Assembly (NCBI RefSeq): GCF_013520985.1
Contig: NZ_JACDTY010000014.1
Coordinates: 62,001 to 126,000, forward strand
Origin: Mesorhizobium neociceri
GTDB taxonomy: Bacteria > Pseudomonadota > Alphaproteobacteria > Rhizobiales > Rhizobiaceae
Direction of reading: 5' to 3'
DNA length: 64,000 nt
Shown here: in pieces, positions 20,307 through 28,972 of the stretch
Numbering within the stretch: the first letter of the stretch is position 1
Layout of the letters: each line of letters begins with the position of its first letter
The notes under the pieces: model-generated
The model's database searches: none
Told to the model about the DNA's origin: nothing
What the model saw: only the letters and a program-made list of their open reading frames with translations
Position numbers and translations under genes: made by a program

Positions 20307-20747
20307 TCACTCCGTCGCGTAGACGGTTGGCGCCTTGCCGTCCTTGGTGAAGGCGTAGATCGTCCAGGTGCCATCCTTTTCGCCGCCCATGCCGGGGGCG
20401 CCTGTCGGCATGCCGGCCAGCGTGATGCCGGTGATGGCGGGCCGTTCGGTCAACAGCTTCTTGACGATGTCGACCGGCACCAGACCGTCGACGACGTAGC
20501 CGTCAACCATCAGCGTGTGGCAGCCCTCAAGGTCGGCGGGCACACCTGCATCGCTGCTGATCTGCGACAGATTGTTGACCGGCTTGATGTCCACTTTGAA
20601 TCCGTTGTGCTCAAGGTAGTTGGCGTAGGATTCGCAGCAGCTGCATTGCGGGTTCTTGTACATGACCGCCTGGATCGTCGCCGCGACTGCGGGCAGGGGC
20701 GTTGCGACAAGGGCGGTGAGGGCGACTAGGCGATAGATCAGTTTCAT
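20307..20747 (-). CDS. DUF411 metal-binding protein
   Basis: 146 residues, signal peptide about 1-22. The mature N terminus has MYKNPQCSCCESYANYLEHNGF (Cys35, Cys37, Cys38), and LEGCHTLMVDGYVVDGLVP follows with Cys76-His77, the arrangement of DUF411/CopG-like periplasmic proteins. These accompany copper-resistance oxidases and are thought to bind copper. It starts about 30 bp after the multicopper oxidase stop and precedes TlpA by 7 bp, so it belongs to the same transcript. Confidence 0.85.
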   Translation of the reverse strand: MKLIYRLVALTALVATPLPAVAATIQAVMYKNPQCSCCESYANYLEHNGFKVDIKPVNNLSQISSDAGVPADLEGCHTLMVDGYVVDGLVPVDIVKKLLTERPAITGITLAGMPTGAPGMGGEKDGTWTIYAFTKDGKAPTVYATE

Positions 20748-20777
20748 TTCAGTCTCCTTTGGGTAAGCGGTTCAACT

Positions 20778-22214
20778 TCATTTGACGCGGAGCACGGTCA
20801 TCAGGCCGGCCATCTGGTGGTCGGCGACATGGCAGTGCAGCATCCAGTCGCCGGGATTGTCGGCGACGAAGGCGCATTCGATCGTGTCCTTGGGGGCGAG
20901 CAGCACCGTGTCCTGCCATTGCCGGTGTGGCACGGCCGCGCCGTTGCGCGACAGCACCAGCATGCTGAAGCCGTGGATGTGCATGGGATGCCACCAGGCG
21001 GTCTCGTTGCGGATGGTGAGGTGGCAGGTGGCGCTCCGTTCGAGCGTGAACTGCGGCGCCATGCCGGCGTGGCCGTCGCCGGTCATCGACATGCCGTTGA
21101 TCGCCCAGGCGGCACCCCCGTTCATGCCGGGCATTCCCATGCCCATCATGCCGCCGACGCCCTTCAGCTTGCCGCCGCCCATCATGCCGCCCTGCAGCAT
21201 GATCTCTTGGTGCACGGCGTTCGCGAGGTCCGGCGCGGGTAGCGGATTGCGCGGCAGGCCGACAGGCGCGTCGAGAGGATGGGCGCGCAACGGCGCCGCT
21301 TTGTCATAGGCGAGATTGGTCAGCGTATAGGCAAGGCCGTCATAGAAGTCGTCTATGACCGCGTGGCTGCTGCCGGGGTCACCTTGCAAGTCGAGAACGA
21401 TGTCGATGCGCATGGCCGGCGCCAGCACCAGGCGGCCGTCCTCCGGCTCATGCGGGTCGCAGGGCTGGCCGTCGACCGCGACGACGACCGGGCGGTGGCC
21501 TTCGAAGCGAAGCGCCATCATGCGGGCCAGCGAGGCATTGGCGAGCCGCAGCCTGACGCGCTCGCCCGCCCTCACATTCTGATCGCCCGGCGCGGTGCCG
21601 TTGATGGTGATGAGGTTGCCGACGCGGCCGGACATCGACGCATCCATGGCGCTGCCGAAGCCGCCGGCGATCTGGCCGTCGGCGGCGAGTCGCCAATCTT
21701 GCAGCAACCAGAGCAGGTCGCGGTCGACGGCGACGGGCTCGGCCTCCTCGACGATGAGCGGGCCGGCAAGACCGCGGCCGAGTTGCACCAGGCTGTCGGC
21801 ATGCGGGTGGTACCAGAAGGTGCCCGCGTCTGGCGGCGTGAACTCGTAGATGAAGCTTGTTTCCGGCTTGATGGGCGATTGGGTCAGGCCGGGCACACCG
21901 TCCATGGCGTTCGGCAAGCGGATGCCGTGCCAATGAACCGTTGTGTCCTCATCCAACCCGTTCTCGATGGTGATGCGGACGGGCTCGCCCTGCCGCAGCC
22001 GCAGCGCCGGCCCGGGGACGATGCCGTTGTAGGTCCAGACAGCGGTAGATTGGCCGTCGACGCCGTTCAACGGCGCCTGGCCCGGCGCAACCTTGATCTG
22101 GCGTTGGTCCACGGCCGAGGCGCGCGCGGGACGCAGCGAAGCGGACACGGCAGCGCCCGCCACTGCCGCGAGAAGCCCGCGGCGCGATATGGAATAATGG
22201 AAATCGTAATTCAC
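20778..22214 (-). CDS. Multicopper oxidase, CopA/CueO-like
   Basis: 478 residues with a twin-arginine signal (SRRGLLAAVAGAAVSA), so exported folded. All four copper-binding motifs are present: HWHG (His94, His96), WYHPHAD (His136, His138), HPMHIHGF, and the C-terminal HCHVADHQMAGLM. A Met/Gly-rich loop at roughly 360-395 (MMGGGKLKG, GMMGMGMPGMNGG) resembles the copper-binding methionine segment of CueO and CopA. It likely oxidises Cu(I) in the periplasm. It heads the run MCO-DUF411-TlpA-SCO-DsbA-Cys-rich. Confidence 0.9.
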   Translation of the reverse strand: MNYDFHYSISRRGLLAAVAGAAVSASLRPARASAVDQRQIKVAPGQAPLNGVDGQSTAVWTYNGIVPGPALRLRQGEPVRITIENGLDEDTTVHWHGIRLPNAMDGVPGLTQSPIKPETSFIYEFTPPDAGTFWYHPHADSLVQLGRGLAGPLIVEEAEPVAVDRDLLWLLQDWRLAADGQIAGGFGSAMDASMSGRVGNLITINGTAPGDQNVRAGERVRLRLANASLARMMALRFEGHRPVVVAVDGQPCDPHEPEDGRLVLAPAMRIDIVLDLQGDPGSSHAVIDDFYDGLAYTLTNLAYDKAAPLRAHPLDAPVGLPRNPLPAPDLANAVHQEIMLQGGMMGGGKLKGVGGMMGMGMPGMNGGAAWAINGMSMTGDGHAGMAPQFTLERSATCHLTIRNETAWWHPMHIHGFSMLVLSRNGAAVPHRQWQDTVLLAPKDTIECAFVADNPGDWMLHCHVADHQMAGLMTVLRVK

Positions 22215-22348
22215 CCTTCAACCCTTTGCGATCTCGATCGATGGCGGGCATGCCGACATCGAACTGGATTGCCATGCGTGCCCGCGGCGCTTCTTGCGCG
22301 CGCAGGCGATCAGGCGCCGGGGTCAGCCGTAAGACGGCTGAATCGGCG

Positions 22349-22747
22349 TCAGGCGCTGGGTCTGGGAGGGTATGGGTCGGGCAGGGAACTTCGCCCGTAC
22401 GGGAACGGTGTGGGCAGCGCTGCCGGCTGCCGCAAGCGGGGAGCTGTCGTCATGGCAAGGCCCTGCGGCAGCACCGCAAACACGGGCGCGATGCAGGTCG
22501 GCGAACAGTGCATCGGATTGCCATTGTCACCGGCATCCTTGAGGCAGGCCTTGCAGTCGCCCTTCATGCCGACATCGGCCATCTTGCCCATGCCTGCACC
22601 GGCGGGCATCGCCATGCTGTCGTCGGCTGTCATTGTCATCGTTGCGGACATGGCGCTGGCTTGAGCGGCGGACAGGCTGAACCCGGCGGTCAGAAAGACC
22701 GCGAGCAGCATGACGAGCAGATGTTTTGGCGAAAGCCGGGCCACCAT
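22349..22747 (-). CDS. Met-rich exported hypothetical protein
   Basis: 132 residues from MVARLSPKHLLVML, chosen because this gives a normal signal peptide (about 8-32, ending AQASA); an upstream ATG at 22819 would add 24 residues. The mature part is Met-rich (MSATMTMTADDSMAMPAGAG) and contains GDCKACLKD and HCSPTC, giving two Cys pairs, then a Pro-rich tail. Met and Cys clusters fit periplasmic copper binding. It lies 134 bp upstream of the multicopper oxidase on the same strand. No named family. Confidence 0.55.
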   Translation of the reverse strand: MVARLSPKHLLVMLLAVFLTAGFSLSAAQASAMSATMTMTADDSMAMPAGAGMGKMADVGMKGDCKACLKDAGDNGNPMHCSPTCIAPVFAVLPQGLAMTTAPRLRQPAALPTPFPYGRSSLPDPYPPRPSA

Positions 22748-22849
22748 CCCTTTAGGCTGACCGCAAAGCGCGGCTTTTGCAAGTCCCAAGCCCGTGATCG
22801 CCAGCTGCTGCGACATCACGGCCGCTCGGCTTCGCTTGGCGTGAACTCG

Positions 22850-23089
22850 TCAACCCTGACAATCCTTGCCGCCGCACGACGCCGGCGGTCCTCCGGCACG
22901 CGCCTCCTGGACCGGCGGACACGGCACATCTCCGTACGAGCAGAAAACGCAACAGTATCCCGCCTTCAGCCGGAGCAACGTCCCGCAGCGTCTGCATTCG
23001 TAAAAGAACTGGCAAGCATCGACCGGCATCGTCTCGCTGGCTTGATGCCCGCAATTCGGACAGGTGAGGGTGGATGTGAGTTGCGTCAT
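22850..23089 (-). CDS. GDCCVxC-like Cys-rich small protein
   Basis: 79 residues with 11 cysteines. An N-terminal zinc-ribbon-like pair (CPNC at 10-13, CRRC at 32-35) is followed by GYCCVFCSYGDVPCPP at 45-59. This matches the family named for GDCCVxC, in which the first Cys is selenocysteine in some members; here Asp is replaced by Tyr. The family frequently sits near mercury or copper genes. It is cytosolic by sequence. It is in line with the copper block and may share its promoter. Confidence 0.75.
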   Translation of the reverse strand: MTQLTSTLTCPNCGHQASETMPVDACQFFYECRRCGTLLRLKAGYCCVFCSYGDVPCPPVQEARAGGPPASCGGKDCQG

Positions 23090-23244
23090 GCGGATCGCAC
23101 CGGTTCAGCAATCAGTAGTGGCAACGCTCGCACCGACCATGACCGCGCCGACACAGGCGCGAGTGCATCGGCCTCCAGTGAGGTTATGCGTACATCACCA
23201 TCTCACATGCTTTCCGCTAAGCACATAGCTGATCGGGCGAAAGC

Positions 23245-25464
23245 CTAGCCCTTGATGTCCACACTCGCTTTCGCGGCCGATACCAGCTGGATCGCGGGCC
23301 GCTCGCCGGGCGCGCCGCTCTTGGCGACGACGACGCGGTCGCGTCCTTCGCCCTTGGCCTCATAAAGCGCATGATCGGCGGCATTGGTGATTTCAGCCCA
23401 GCCCGCTCCATGCTCGGGGTAGGCGGCGACCCCGAACGAGACCGTCACGGTGCCCAGCGTGCGGCCGCGATGCGTCAGGTGAAGCTGCCTGATAGCCTGG
23501 CGCAGCGCTTCCGCCCGTTCGGCGCCTTCCTCGAGCGAGCATCCCGGCATGACGATGGCGAATTCCTCGCCGCCGTAGCGCGACACGACATCGCTGTCCC
23601 TGGCGTGCTCGATCAATGTCGCGGCGACCTGCTTCAAGACGAGGTCGCCTGCTTCGTGCCCGAACGTGTCGTTGAACTGCTTGAAGTGATCGACGTCGAG
23701 CATGAGGATCGTCAGCGGCTGGGCCGAGCGTTCCATCCGGCGCAGTTCGCGGCTGCTCGTTTCCTCGAGATAGCGCCGGTTGAACAGGCCGGTGTTCGGA
23801 TCGCGGATCGATTGCTGCCTGAGCGTCTCGCGCAGCCGAAGATTGGCCAGCGCCAATGCCAGCGTGTCGACGACGCCGCGCAGGATCTGTTGCCGTTCAG
23901 CCAGCCACTGCGGTCTCTCGGCCGCATTCGGCTCGCACAGATGCAGGATGCCCAGCGTCTCGCCTTGCGCCGCCAGCGGCATGCAGACATAGCCCTTCTT
24001 GCCGTTCTCGGTGATATGGGCGCAGCGCGGCGTCAGCATGCCAGGGCCGGCGACATGCTCCTGGCCGCGTCTCAGGGCCCAGCAGTCTTCCGGCGCAAAT
24101 TGCCCGACGCTCGACCGAATATCGCCCCAATGCGCCATTTCCTCGACCAGGTTGCGCGAGGCACTGGTCAAGTGGACGGTTCCGCTCAGGCCACCAAGGA
24201 ACTCGGCCATGGCGGTGCCGACCACTGAAAACGCTTCGGGGAAAGTCACGCAGGCCTGCAGCAGCTCCCCAAGCTTGACCAGACGGGTCGTGGTCTCCGA
24301 CTTCTCGTGCAGCTCACGGTTGAGCACCGCAAGCTGATCGGCACGCTCGTTGACCACCCCCTCGGCGCGGCGCAGCTCGCTGATGTCGCTCAGCGTCAGC
24401 ACGAGACCGCCGTCGGACCTGCTGAGCGGACTGCAGCTCGCGATCACCGGCACATGCGAGCCATCCGACTTGGCCAGGCGCACTTCGCTTTGGTGCTGGC
24501 GGCCGGTGGTCAAGGCCTGCTCGACAGGCGACGCGCCGCCGGCGAACTCACCGCCTCTGGGATCACGCATTGTCATCACCGAGGCCCAGTCCTGCCCGAC
24601 GATCTTGTCGGCGCGCCGTCCGATCATCGCCGCCGCCGCGGGATTGACGCTGGCGACGCGGCCATCGGCGTCCAGCACGGCAATACCTTCGGCCGCCGTC
24701 TCGACGATGTCCTCGGTGTGAGCTTTTGCGGAGGCAAGCTGGTCGGCCATCATGTTGAAGCCGTGCGCCAATTGCCCGAACTCGTCCTTGCGGGTGTGAT
24801 CTATGCGCGTCATGGCATCGCCTTTTGCCAGCGATTGCATGCCTCGCATCATGTCGGAAAGGCCGGCGCCGAAACGGTTGAGCAGCAGCCATGCGAATGC
24901 CGTCGCTACCAGCATTGCGGCCGCCGCGCTGAGGCCAACCAGCCAGAGCATGTCGTTGGTGCGCTGTTCGGCGGCGCGCAGCAGGGGATCGTATTCCAGC
25001 AGCACGGCGCCGGCGATCGCACCCTCGGCATTCTGTATCGGAACGGCAAGTATCTCGTTTGCCTCATGGGCATCGGAAAACTTGCGCGGGACGCCGTCCG
25101 CCAGGGTCTGGCCGACTTCGTTATTGGGGTCGTGATCGAACTTCTCGCCGATCGTGTGTTCCTCGTCGGCGGCATGGGCGAGGAGGACCTTGTTGCGGTC
25201 GACGACCAGGAAATCCCTGAGCGAGCGATGGTGCTGCAACTCCAGGAATTCGCGCAGCGCGTCAGGCCGCTCGAGCAGCGAAGGCGAACCGTCGGATGAT
25301 TTGAAGACGATGGTGTCGGCCAGTTCGCGCGCGACGTTGGTCGCTTCGGTCAATCCCAGCGAGTTGGTCGCTGCTTTCTGCGTAAAAATGGCAACGCCGC
25401 CAACCAGCCCGATCAAGGCCGCGGCGCTCACCATGCTGAGGATGATCTGGCTTCTAATGCGCAT
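23245..25464 (-). CDS. Membrane diguanylate cyclase with HAMP, PAS and GAF domains
   Basis: 739 residues. Transmembrane helices about 7-28 and 173-195 flank a periplasmic sensor region; HAMP follows (about 196-248), then PAS (about 255-370), a GAF domain (about 400-545, GYVCMPLAAQGETLGILHL) and a GGDEF domain starting RDPNTGLFNRRYLEE. The active site reads GGEEF near 631 and an inhibitory-site RDSD lies five residues before it, so the cyclase should be active and product-inhibited. No EAL domain. It appears monocistronic; the sensed signal is unknown. Confidence 0.9.
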   Translation of the reverse strand: MRIRSQIILSMVSAAALIGLVGGVAIFTQKAATNSLGLTEATNVARELADTIVFKSSDGSPSLLERPDALREFLELQHHRSLRDFLVVDRNKVLLAHAADEEHTIGEKFDHDPNNEVGQTLADGVPRKFSDAHEANEILAVPIQNAEGAIAGAVLLEYDPLLRAAEQRTNDMLWLVGLSAAAAMLVATAFAWLLLNRFGAGLSDMMRGMQSLAKGDAMTRIDHTRKDEFGQLAHGFNMMADQLASAKAHTEDIVETAAEGIAVLDADGRVASVNPAAAAMIGRRADKIVGQDWASVMTMRDPRGGEFAGGASPVEQALTTGRQHQSEVRLAKSDGSHVPVIASCSPLSRSDGGLVLTLSDISELRRAEGVVNERADQLAVLNRELHEKSETTTRLVKLGELLQACVTFPEAFSVVGTAMAEFLGGLSGTVHLTSASRNLVEEMAHWGDIRSSVGQFAPEDCWALRRGQEHVAGPGMLTPRCAHITENGKKGYVCMPLAAQGETLGILHLCEPNAAERPQWLAERQQILRGVVDTLALALANLRLRETLRQQSIRDPNTGLFNRRYLEETSSRELRRMERSAQPLTILMLDVDHFKQFNDTFGHEAGDLVLKQVAATLIEHARDSDVVSRYGGEEFAIVMPGCSLEEGAERAEALRQAIRQLHLTHRGRTLGTVTVSFGVAAYPEHGAGWAEITNAADHALYEAKGEGRDRVVVAKSGAPGERPAIQLVSAAKASVDIKG

Positions 25465-25672
25465 GACACGAATCCGCCGAGGATACCGGCATCCTATACG
25501 CTGGATCGAGCCTGTATTTCATTGTCTGTCTTTTATTACCAAATGCTTATCAACGTGCTAACGGCGAGCCCGAACCTTGTCCCGTCGAACGCGATTAAAG
25601 ACAGGCGATTGCCGGCTCGTCAGCCGATGGCATGCCGAGGCCGCTCCTACCCGAAGCGGCCTCTTCGTGGGA

Positions 25673-25858
25673 CTACCGCAGCCTTGCCGACCGTGGAAAA
25701 TCCACCACCTCCGCCGGCCGTGTGTACTGGGCCGCAACGATCGCCTCGATCAACAGGTCGAGCGCCGCAAGGGCCTCGCTGCTCGTTTCGTCGTCGCCTC
25801 GCAGATAGTGGCAGGCCCGCTCCAGATGCAGCCGGGCGGCGGCAAAGTCGCTTTTCAT
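25673..25858 (-). CDS. 61-residue hypothetical protein
   Basis: A short gene starting MKSDFAAARLHLERACHYLRG and ending in FPRSARLR. The ATG at 25858 has a strong AAGGAGAAG eight bases upstream, which singles it out as the real start within a much longer, compositionally odd frame that is the antisense of the antiporter gene. The protein is mostly helical (LHLERACHYL, SEALAALDLLIEAIVAA). No catalytic motif or membrane segment. It is divergent from the antiporter gene. Confidence 0.6.
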   Translation of the reverse strand: MKSDFAAARLHLERACHYLRGDDETSSEALAALDLLIEAIVAAQYTRPAEVVDFPRSARLR

Positions 25859-26057
25859 TAGCTTCTCCTTATTGCCCGCCGTGCGCCGAACATGTGCGAC
25901 TCGCTTTACCCGAAAGCAAACATCCACAGCCGCATTTGAATCGAATTGTCGCAGTGCCGCCGGCCGCGCGCGACCGTGCAATCGATGTCGCATGTAACCG
26001 TTATTTCGGGCAGAATGAGAGGCGCATGTCCTGCTGGTCGGCCGCGGCATTGGCGAG

Positions 26058-28175
26058 TTGCTGGAGCGCCTCGGCCAGCCGGCGGTGATGGGCCAGCTCA
26101 TCGGCGGCATCCTGCTTGGGCCGTCGCTGCTCGGCTGGCTATGGCCGGAAGCAGAACGCGTGATCTTTTCAGGCGACGCCGCGCAGAAGAGCATGATCAA
26201 CGCCATCGCACAGCTCGGCGTATTGATGCTTTTGCTGCTTACCGGCATGGAGACGGATCTGCGGCTGGTGCGCCGTGTCGGACGCGCCTGTTTTTCCATC
26301 TCCGCCGCTGGTGTCGCCGTGCCTTTCGCGCTCGGCTTCGCCGCCGCCCAGTTCATGCCGGCCACGCTGCTGGCCGAGGGAACCGAGCGCATCGTCGCCG
26401 GCCTTTTCCTCGGCACGGCGCTGTCGATCTCCTCGGTCAAGATCGTCGCCATGGTGGTGCGCGAGATGAACTTCATGCGCCGCGACCTCGGCCAGATCAT
26501 CGTCTCGTCGGCCATCATCGAGGACACGATCGGCTGGGTGATCATCGCCATCACCATCGGCATCGCCACCAAGGGGCGCATCGAGCTCGGCAGCCTTGTC
26601 TTCACCATTGTCGGCGTCGGCGCCTTCATGGCGTTTTCCTTCACGCTCGGCCGCCGCATCGTTTTCGATGCCATCCGCTGGACCAACGACACGTTCCGCA
26701 GCGAATACGCCGTCGTCACCGTCATCCTCGCCATCATGGGCGCGATGGCATTGATCACCGATTTGATCGGCGTCCACACCGTGCTCGGAGCTTTCGTCGC
26801 CGGCATATTGGTCGGCGAGTCGCCGATCCTGTCGCGCCACATCGAGGGGCAGTTGCGTGGCGTCATCACAGCGCTGTTCATGCCGGTGTTCTTCGGCGTC
26901 GCCGGCCTTTCTGCCGACCTCACCGTGCTTGTCGACCCGCAGCTGGCGCTGCTCACCGTGGCGCTGGTCGCGATCGCCAGCTTCGGCAAATTCGCCGGCG
27001 CCTTCATCGGCGCCGAGCTTGCCGGCATGAGCCGCAGGGAAGGCATCGCCGTTGGTTGCGGCATGAATGCGCGCGGCTCGACCGAGGTCATCGTCGCCTC
27101 GATCGGCCTGTCGATCGGCGTGCTCTCGCACACCCTCTTCACCATGATCGTCACCATGGCCGTCATTACCACCCTCGCCATGCCGCCGACCTTGCGATGG
27201 GCGCTTGGCCGCCTGCCGATGGGCGAGAACGAAAAGAAGCGGCTGGAGCGCGAGGAGATCGACCAGCGCGGCTTCATCGCCAATCTGGAGCGGCTGCTGG
27301 TGGTGACCGACGAGGGCGTTATCGGCCGCTTCGCTGCGTACCTCGCCGGCGTTATCGGCGCGGGCAGGCCGACGACGGTGTTGCATGCCCGCGGCGAGAG
27401 CGAAGACGCCGAGCCCAACGTGGAACCACTCGATAAGGGCGCCGAGGACAGCCGCGAGGCCGCCAGGAGTTCGGACGAGGAGCCGGCTCGCGCGGCGCTC
27501 GTCACGCGCCGCCATGAGGTCGAACTTTCAGCCGAAATGGTCGCCAGGGAGGCGCGCAAGGGCTACGGGCTGCTGCTGATCGGGCTCGGCCGCGCGGTCA
27601 CCTCGAAGGGCGGCTTCACACGCCGCCTCAACGAGATCGCCGGCGCCTTCGAGGGGCCGCTCTGCCTGGTGCTGAAACCGGCCGGCGCCGGCCGCCAGAT
27701 GCCAAGGCTAGGCCCCGGAACCGGCAAGATCCTGGTGCCGGTCAACGGCACCGCGATCGCGCGCCGCGGCGCCGAATTGGCGCTGGCCATCGCAGCCGTA
27801 ACCGGTGCGCCGGTCAAGATGCTCTATGTCGCGCGCGTCGGCCGCGACGAGCCGCGCGACACGGTCTCGCATCGCCGCAGGGAGGCGGTGTTGAAGGATA
27901 TCGTAGCACTTGCCGACCGCTACGGCGTCGAGATCGAGACGGCCATCCGCAGCCGGGCCGCCGCCGCCGATGCCATTGCCCGCCAGGCGGGCAGGGGGGC
28001 GGCGTTGATCGTCATGGGCGTGGCGCGGCGCACCGGCGAGGAACTCATCTTCGGCGAGACGACCACCGGCGTGCTGCAGCGCTGCCAATGCCCGGTGGTG
28101 CTGATCTCCGATTCCAGGCTGCGTCGGGACGACGAGGATCGCGAGGCGCTGCGGTCTGGCACGGGAACCGGGTGA
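26058..28175 (+). CDS. Kef-type cation:proton antiporter with C-terminal Usp domain, 5' end damaged
   Basis: 705 residues from a TTG. The first 390 or so residues form a CPA2 antiporter membrane domain of a dozen helices (GQLIGGILLGPSLLG, TALSISSVKIVAM, GVHTVLGAFVAGILVGE, GCGMNARGSTEVIVA). A charged linker follows, and the last 150 or so residues are a universal-stress-protein domain (KILVPVNG, GAALIVMGVARRTGEE, CPVVLISD). Family-like sequence continues upstream of the TTG in frame (VLLVGRGIGE) until a TGA at 26016, yet no ATG or GTG is available there. An ATG at 26026 with GAGAGG before it is one frame off, so a single-base loss after that ATG is possible. Expression in this form is uncertain. 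Confidence 0.75.
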   Translation: MLERLGQPAVMGQLIGGILLGPSLLGWLWPEAERVIFSGDAAQKSMINAIAQLGVLMLLLLTGMETDLRLVRRVGRACFSISAAGVAVPFALGFAAAQFMPATLLAEGTERIVAGLFLGTALSISSVKIVAMVVREMNFMRRDLGQIIVSSAIIEDTIGWVIIAITIGIATKGRIELGSLVFTIVGVGAFMAFSFTLGRRIVFDAIRWTNDTFRSEYAVVTVILAIMGAMALITDLIGVHTVLGAFVAGILVGESPILSRHIEGQLRGVITALFMPVFFGVAGLSADLTVLVDPQLALLTVALVAIASFGKFAGAFIGAELAGMSRREGIAVGCGMNARGSTEVIVASIGLSIGVLSHTLFTMIVTMAVITTLAMPPTLRWALGRLPMGENEKKRLEREEIDQRGFIANLERLLVVTDEGVIGRFAAYLAGVIGAGRPTTVLHARGESEDAEPNVEPLDKGAEDSREAARSSDEEPARAALVTRRHEVELSAEMVAREARKGYGLLLIGLGRAVTSKGGFTRRLNEIAGAFEGPLCLVLKPAGAGRQMPRLGPGTGKILVPVNGTAIARRGAELALAIAAVTGAPVKMLYVARVGRDEPRDTVSHRRREAVLKDIVALADRYGVEIETAIRSRAAAADAIARQAGRGAALIVMGVARRTGEELIFGETTTGVLQRCQCPVVLISDSRLRRDDEDREALRSGTGTG

Positions 28176-28273
28176 GGCTTCCGCGCAAAGCAATCGCGAT
28201 GCCATTATGATAGCAAGCGGCCAAGCTTCAAAATCTCTCCCGATTGGTTATCCTCGGTGTCGGAGAGGTCACG

Positions 28274-28840
28274 ATGAGCTTCAGCGCAAAACCCCTCGAC
28301 GAAAACACCTGGCCGCAGTTCGCCACGCTGGTCGAGCGGCACAATGGCGTCTGGGGCGGCTGCTGGTGCATGGCCTTCCACGCCAAAGGCGTCGGCGCCG
28401 CAGGGAACCGCGCCGAGAAGGAGGCCCGGGTCCGCGAGGGCCATGCACATGCGGCCCTCGTTTTCGATGGCGCGGCCTGTGTCGGCTGGTGCCAGTTCGG
28501 CCCGACGCAGGAGCTGCCGCGTATAAAGCACCGGCGCGCCTATGAGGAAGGGCTGACGAGCCTGCCGGACTGGCGCATCACCTGCTTCTTCTCCGACAAG
28601 GCCTATCGCGGCAAGGGTGTGGCGGCGGCAGCACTTGCCGGCGCGCTCGCCGAGATCGCCCGCCTCGGCGGCGGCACGGTGGAAAGCTATCCCGAGGATG
28701 CGGAAGGCCGCTCGGTCGCTGGCGCCTTCCTGCACAATGGCACGCTGGCGATGTTCGAACGCCAAGGTTTTCAGCGCGCCCGCAAGATCGGCAAGCACCG
28801 CTGGGTGGTCGCAATAACGGTGGAGGCCGGCGGCGTTTGA
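28274..28840 (+). CDS. GNAT-family acetyltransferase
   Basis: 188 residues from MSFSAKPLDENTW, preceded by GGAGAGG. The acetyl-CoA loop region reads FSDKAYRGKGVAAAALAGALAEI (the RGKGV form of the R/QxxGxG/A motif). The N-terminal GGCWCMAFH and CVGWCQFGP segments are typical of a distinct cytosolic GNAT subgroup found in many Actinobacteria and Proteobacteria. Substrate unknown. It follows the antiporter by about 100 bp. Confidence 0.82.
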   Translation: MSFSAKPLDENTWPQFATLVERHNGVWGGCWCMAFHAKGVGAAGNRAEKEARVREGHAHAALVFDGAACVGWCQFGPTQELPRIKHRRAYEEGLTSLPDWRITCFFSDKAYRGKGVAAAALAGALAEIARLGGGTVESYPEDAEGRSVAGAFLHNGTLAMFERQGFQRARKIGKHRWVVAITVEAGGV

Positions 28841-28972
28841 CGCCAGGTTCCTCTCCTGCTTCCATAGGGTGGGGAACCCAAATTCTGGCAGCTCCGTTTT
28901 CCGAATTCAGCTTCAGTATGAGCAAGTTCTAATATATTATTGCGATTGTCGACGGTCTTTGGGATTTCCCTG

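Noticed and set aside
19019-20350. 443-codon plus-strand frame across the SCO and TlpA genes
   Set aside because: Antisense to genes with clear CPDVCP and WCAPC motifs; low-complexity His/Arg-rich translation.
23172-23183. CCTC-CAGT-GAGG dyad upstream of the copper block as a MerR/CueR operator
   Set aside because: The spacing is too short for a usual MerR-type site and no matching -35/-10 with a 19-20 bp spacer could be found.
25859-27559. Minus-strand open frame continuous with the 61-residue gene
   Set aside because: Only the last 61 codons have a ribosome site and plausible protein. The remainder is Met/Ser/Arg-rich antisense of the antiporter membrane domain.
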